Shown: piece after piece, positions 60,225-64,000 of the stretch
Layout: the number at the start of each line of letters is the position of its first letter
Numbering within the stretch: position 1 is the stretch's first letter
Assembly (NCBI GenBank): GCA_035798135.1
Contig: JAPFBR010000002.1
Span: 248,001 to 312,000 of the forward strand
DNA length: 64,000 bases
Origin: Sediminicola sp035798135
Lineage (GTDB): Bacteria; Bacteroidota; Bacteroidia; Flavobacteriales; Flavobacteriaceae
Reading direction: 5' to 3'
Position numbers and translations under genes: made by a program
The notes under the pieces: model-generated
The model's database searches: none
What the model saw: only the letters and a program-made list of their open reading frames with translations
What the model was told of the DNA's origin: nothing

Positions 60225-61673
60225 ATGAAATACATATTTCTTTTTTTCTGCTTTTGTCTTTCGGGAAGTTACGCCCAAGCTCAAGTTATGGACCAAGAAT
60301 GGACACGTTCCATTAATGATCCAATTCAGCTGATGAAGCAGATTCTTGAAAAACAAGCAAAGCAATGGGAAGACGAAACCATGAACTCTATTTTTACGTC
60401 CTATGGAGAAGAAGGTGTCAATGATGCTGAATATATCTTTTTACAATCTCCCGGTCTTGGCACGGATTTTTTTCAGATAGGAACGGCAGACGTAGGCAAT
60501 TTTATTTCAAAAGAGCGCTTCTTGGAAGTTTTGAAGGCTGCTGCAAATAGTGAGCAAAAGGCTAGTATTAAACTTGCGAGGGCTACGATCTCCGAAAGTC
60601 TCAAGGAATATGAAAAAGCCTTTGAACTTGCACAAAAATTAATAAAAACCGATTCAATCAACTACCAAGAGGCCATTGAATTTTTGGATAGCAGGTTTGG
60701 TTTTGCCAAATTGGGGCTAGCAAAATCCTTGATGGATATAAGTAGTACTACTACCAAAATGTCCGGTAACAATACGAATGCCAAAAGGGCAATGGCTAAA
60801 ATAGAGGAACTGGATCGCACCTATTTTGACAAGATTCCCTTGGTAACGGCCCTTATTCAATTGGAGGAATTTTATGATATTCTGAGAGAGACAAATACAG
60901 GTTTGGCGAGTTATGCCCCTTACACCAAATTTAAACTAAACTTGGATTATTTGAATCAGTTGAGGATTGATGAGAGAAGAAGGTGGAAAACAGCAATTAA
61001 TATTACCTACCCCATAAAAAACACGGTTTTGTCCGTCCAAAATCCTGTGGATATTACCTGGGAAACTGACAATATAGATTCCGATAAGACGATTCGTTTT
61101 TTCTTGGTGAAGGATGATATGATGGTACAGGAATTGGGGATCTTTAAAAACAATCAAGGTGTTAGTGGGATAAAACTGGAAAAAAACATAGAACCTGGCG
61201 ATAATTTTAAGATTATGGCCATAGAGCTATTCCCTGCTGATAAGTTCAAAATCGCAAAGTTTGTGACTCCTTCCTTTTCCATAAAAAATGAGACTAGAAA
61301 TAAAGTAGCTGAAACTACCAAACGAACGGAATTTGCTGGCAGGAAAATTACATATGTTCAGGAATTGGTGGTACAAAGCAAGGATATTACCATAGATCTA
61401 TGGGACAATAAGGAGCAAGATGGGGATATAGTGTCTGTATATCTGAACGGGGATCCCATAATAACCAAATACTCCTTGACCAAGGACAAAAAACAATTTC
61501 AGGTGAAATTGAATGCGTCCATATCCAATGATATATTTTTATTTGCCCATAATCTTGGGACCATTCCACCAAATACCGTTTCCATAGAAATCTCAGATGG
61601 TACAACTTCTGAAAAAATTGTTTTGAATTCAGATCTTTCAAGCTCAGAAGCGGTACTTGTAAAAGTTAGATGA
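60225..61673 (+). CDS. Secreted protein with helical N-terminus and beta-rich C-terminus, 482 aa
   Basis: From the ATG at 60225 the protein starts with a signal peptide (MKYIFLFFCFCLSGSYAQAQ). Residues about 30-250 are helical and partly resemble VirB5/TrbJ-like conjugation proteins (for example SKERFLEVLKAAANSEQKAS). Residues 270-480 hold Ig-like and a C-terminal GDIVSVYLNGDPIITKYSLT domain typical of flavobacterial surface proteins. The upstream ATG (60192) would not place the signal at the N-terminus. The protein is probably periplasmic or surface-exposed; the role is unknown. Confidence 0.65.
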   Translation: MKYIFLFFCFCLSGSYAQAQVMDQEWTRSINDPIQLMKQILEKQAKQWEDETMNSIFTSYGEEGVNDAEYIFLQSPGLGTDFFQIGTADVGNFISKERFLEVLKAAANSEQKASIKLARATISESLKEYEKAFELAQKLIKTDSINYQEAIEFLDSRFGFAKLGLAKSLMDISSTTTKMSGNNTNAKRAMAKIEELDRTYFDKIPLVTALIQLEEFYDILRETNTGLASYAPYTKFKLNLDYLNQLRIDERRRWKTAINITYPIKNTVLSVQNPVDITWETDNIDSDKTIRFFLVKDDMMVQELGIFKNNQGVSGIKLEKNIEPGDNFKIMAIELFPADKFKIAKFVTPSFSIKNETRNKVAETTKRTEFAGRKITYVQELVVQSKDITIDLWDNKEQDGDIVSVYLNGDPIITKYSLTKDKKQFQVKLNASISNDIFLFAHNLGTIPPNTVSIEISDGTTSEKIVLNSDLSSSEAVLVKVR

Positions 61674-61815
61674 GAATATTCTTTTTGAAAATTTGATTGT
61701 GCCCCTTATTTCGAATTATGATGTGGGTTCACTTTCAATTGGATTTTATAACCTTCGGTTTGGCATCCATTTTCATTAAAATGTTTATTTTGCACCTTCG
61801 ATTAAATTCCAATAA

Positions 61816-64000
61816 GTGAAAGTTTGTATTGCAGAAAAACCTAGTGTTGCACGGGAAATTGCAGCGGTTCTTGGTGCAAACACCAAGCATGACGGATATT
61901 TTGAAGGCAATGGATACGCTGTGACCTTTACTTTCGGGCATTTATGCACCCTTTTCGAACCCAACGATTATAAATCCCATTGGAAAAGCTGGGACCTGAA
62001 CAACCTTCCGATGCTTCCTGAAAAATTCCAGACCAAGGTGGTGGAGAATTCGGGGATTCAAAAGCAGTTTAAAATTGTAAAAAAATTGTTTGACCAGGCA
62101 GAATTGGTCATCAACTGTGGGGATGCGGGGCAGGAAGGAGAACTTATTCAGCGATGGGTAATGCATCAGGCCAATTATAAAGGAGAAGTAAAGCGCCTTT
62201 GGATTTCTTCTTTGACAACTGAGGCCATTAAAGAGGGGTTCAATAATCTTAAACCTTCCCAAGCCTTTGATAACCTGTATTATGCAGGTTTTTCTAGGGC
62301 CATAGGGGATTGGCTATTAGGAATGAACGCCACCCGCTTATATACTTTAAAACACGGCGGTTATAAGCAAATGCTTTCTGTTGGCCGCGTACAGACCCCA
62401 ACGCTGGCCATGGTGGTCAATAGATTTAAGGAAATTGAGAATTTTAAACCCCTACCCTACTGGGAATTGCAAACCATGTATAGGGAAACCTTGTTTAGCT
62501 ATGAAGAAGGCCGCTTTCTTAATATGGAAGATGGGGAAGCTATGGCCCAAAAAGTAAAGGGAGAAGATTTTGAAATTGTTTCCATAAGTAAGAAAAAGGG
62601 CAAGGAATATGCCCCCAAACTGTTCGATCTAACGGGCCTACAGGTATATTGTAACACCAAATTTGGATTTACAGCCGATGAGACCTTAAAAATGGTGCAG
62701 AAGTTATATGAACAGAAAGTAGTTACCTATCCCAGGGTAGACACTACTTTTTTGCCCAATGATGTTTATCCCAAAGTGCCCGGTATCCTGCAAAAACTGA
62801 CGCATTATTCAGAACTTATCCAAACCCTGCTAGGTAAAAAAATACGGAAGTCGTCCAAGGTCTTTAATGATAGCAAGGTTACGGACCACCACGCCATTAT
62901 ACCAACCGGGGTTCAAATAAAACTTCAATACAACCAGCAGCAGGTATATGATGCTGTTGTAAAAAGGTTCATTGCCGTTTTTTACGAGGATTGTCAGGTA
63001 GCAAATACCACTGTAATAGGGAAAGTGGATACCATTGCCTTTAAAACAACGGGCAAAGAGATTTTATCCAAGGGATGGAAGGTTGTTTTTGAAAATCCAG
63101 AAGCGAAAACCAAGGAAGCTGGAATATTACCAACTTTTGTCAAAGGAGAAAAAGGACCACATGAACCTTCGTTTTTGGAAAAACAGACCAACCCACCCAA
63201 ACAATTTACAGAAGCTACGCTGCTACGGGCCATGGAAACAGCAGGAAAACAAGTAGATGATGATGAAATGAGGGAATTGATGAAGGATAACGGAATTGGT
63301 CGCCCATCTACCCGTGCCAACATTATTGAAACCTTGTTTAGACGTAAATATATTAAACGCAATAAAAAACAAGTCCTTCCTACTCCAACAGGTATCCAAT
63401 TGATAGATACAATTCAAAACGACATGCTAAAATCTGCGGAACTTACGGGACAATGGGAAAAGCAATTGAAGGATATAGAAAAAGGTAATTTTAATGCGGG
63501 TACGTTCATTGCCAACATGAAAAAAATGGTGGATGATCTTGTCTATGAAGTCCGGAGTGAAACCACCCGCGCCAATATTTCCCATTCCGTTGGGCCAGCG
63601 ACAACCAAAGCAACTGAGATTGTCACCCAAAAAATGGGTATCACAGCTGAATCCTGTCCGAAGTGCAAACGTGGTACGCTCTTAATAGGAAAAGCTGCAT
63701 ATGGATGTAGTTTCTATACGAAAGGATGTGATTTTGTGCTGCCCTTTACCTTTTTAGAGAAAAAGATATCGGAAAAGCAATGGCTTCGTTTACTTCGAAA
63801 AGGCTGTACCGTAAACTTAAAAGGTTTTAAGAATGATAGTTTGGACAAGGAGGGTTCAGAGGGCCTGATAAGATTTAGCGATGCCTTTCAGTTGGTTTTT
63901 GAAGCCAAAAAGAAAGTGGAGAAGGTTCCTGATACCTTGACCTGCCCAAAATGCAAAAAAGGTGCTATAATCAAAGGAAAATCAGCATATGGTTGTAGTG
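61816..64000 (+). CDS. topB: DNA topoisomerase III, 3' end outside the window
   Basis: The GTG at 61816 starts an open frame of at least 728 codons that runs off the right edge. The Toprim domain has KVCIAEKPSVAREIAAVL and NCGDAGQEGELIQRWV (acidic metal ligands). The type IA core has the active-site Tyr in KVVTYPRVDTTFLPND (Tyr305), and DNGIGRPSTRANIIETL in the clamp. At least two C-terminal zinc-binding CPKC...YGCS modules follow, the last one cut by the window edge. It is a type IA decatenating topoisomerase that relaxes single-strand-containing DNA. Confidence 0.95.
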   Translation, partial: MKVCIAEKPSVAREIAAVLGANTKHDGYFEGNGYAVTFTFGHLCTLFEPNDYKSHWKSWDLNNLPMLPEKFQTKVVENSGIQKQFKIVKKLFDQAELVINCGDAGQEGELIQRWVMHQANYKGEVKRLWISSLTTEAIKEGFNNLKPSQAFDNLYYAGFSRAIGDWLLGMNATRLYTLKHGGYKQMLSVGRVQTPTLAMVVNRFKEIENFKPLPYWELQTMYRETLFSYEEGRFLNMEDGEAMAQKVKGEDFEIVSISKKKGKEYAPKLFDLTGLQVYCNTKFGFTADETLKMVQKLYEQKVVTYPRVDTTFLPNDVYPKVPGILQKLTHYSELIQTLLGKKIRKSSKVFNDSKVTDHHAIIPTGVQIKLQYNQQQVYDAVVKRFIAVFYEDCQVANTTVIGKVDTIAFKTTGKEILSKGWKVVFENPEAKTKEAGILPTFVKGEKGPHEPSFLEKQTNPPKQFTEATLLRAMETAGKQVDDDEMRELMKDNGIGRPSTRANIIETLFRRKYIKRNKKQVLPTPTGIQLIDTIQNDMLKSAELTGQWEKQLKDIEKGNFNAGTFIANMKKMVDDLVYEVRSETTRANISHSVGPATTKATEIVTQKMGITAESCPKCKRGTLLIGKAAYGCSFYTKGCDFVLPFTFLEKKISEKQWLRLLRKGCTVNLKGFKNDSLDKEGSEGLIRFSDAFQLVFEAKKKVEKVPDTLTCPKCKKGAIIKGKSAYGCS

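Noticed and set aside
1..64000. tRNA, rRNA or IS transposase genes
   Set aside because: None was recognised by eye on either strand. A covariance-model scan would be needed to exclude a short RNA gene fully.

Overview
The window is from a marine-type member of the Flavobacteriaceae (Bacteroidota). Base composition is AT-rich. Start codons are preceded by A-rich leaders rather than Shine-Dalgarno sequences, and several promoters fit the Bacteroidota pattern TTG-N18-20-TAnnTTTG. Typical families include SusD-free lipoproteins, DUF6090, DUF4251, YHYH proteins, LytS/LytTR pairs and TPR-type histidine kinases. No rRNA, tRNA, IS transposase or CRISPR array was recognised.

Layout. 1-3.5 kb: a TerC fragment, the hibernation factor HPF, then a patch of broken genes (APC permease, SHOCT-like) around a methionine-rich lipoprotein and a 21-residue membrane peptide. 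3.5-9 kb: a secreted nucleoside hydrolase followed by a methylthioribose-kinase-like enzyme, plus small secreted proteins. 9-12.5 kb: thiE, a hybrid kinase with 21-residue coiled-coil repeats, and a cold-shock protein. 12.6-13.8 kb: an ArsR/MerTP/GDCCVxC mercury-uptake operon without merA. 14-20 kb: an alpha/beta hydrolase, then a cytolysin-like lipoprotein downstream of its own TPR histidine kinase and LuxR regulator. 20-22 kb: cold-shock protein and a fatty-acid desaturase lacking a start codon for its conserved N-terminus. 22-30.8 kb: two YHYH-protein operons, one with SCO1 and MORN proteins and one with an EF-hand protein, and a LytS/LytTR pair. Both operons carry 21-bp-spaced direct repeats at the same distance from the start codon, so they look like one regulon.

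31-44 kb: a Crp-like regulator with a delta-9-type desaturase, two paralogous modules of a small beta-rich protein plus TPR adenylate cyclase, a multi-PAS kinase with a CheY-type regulator, and relics of a PQQ-dependent dehydrogenase. 44-47.7 kb: pseudouridine salvage (psuK, psuG) beside a pseudouridine synthase and a BtpA/SgcQ protein. 47.7-58.9 kb: metabolic and housekeeping genes (pcm, greB-like, DUF1080, D-threonine aldolase-like, gltS-like, CocE-like, acyl-CoA dehydrogenase, zinc-ribbon SDR).

59.1-60 kb: the most unusual locus. Six tiny genes stand in tandem behind an inverted repeat and ahead of a strong terminator. Four encode the same 28-residue basic peptide, and they differ only by synonymous third-position changes, so the peptide itself appears to be under selection. 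The window ends in topB, encoding DNA topoisomerase III.
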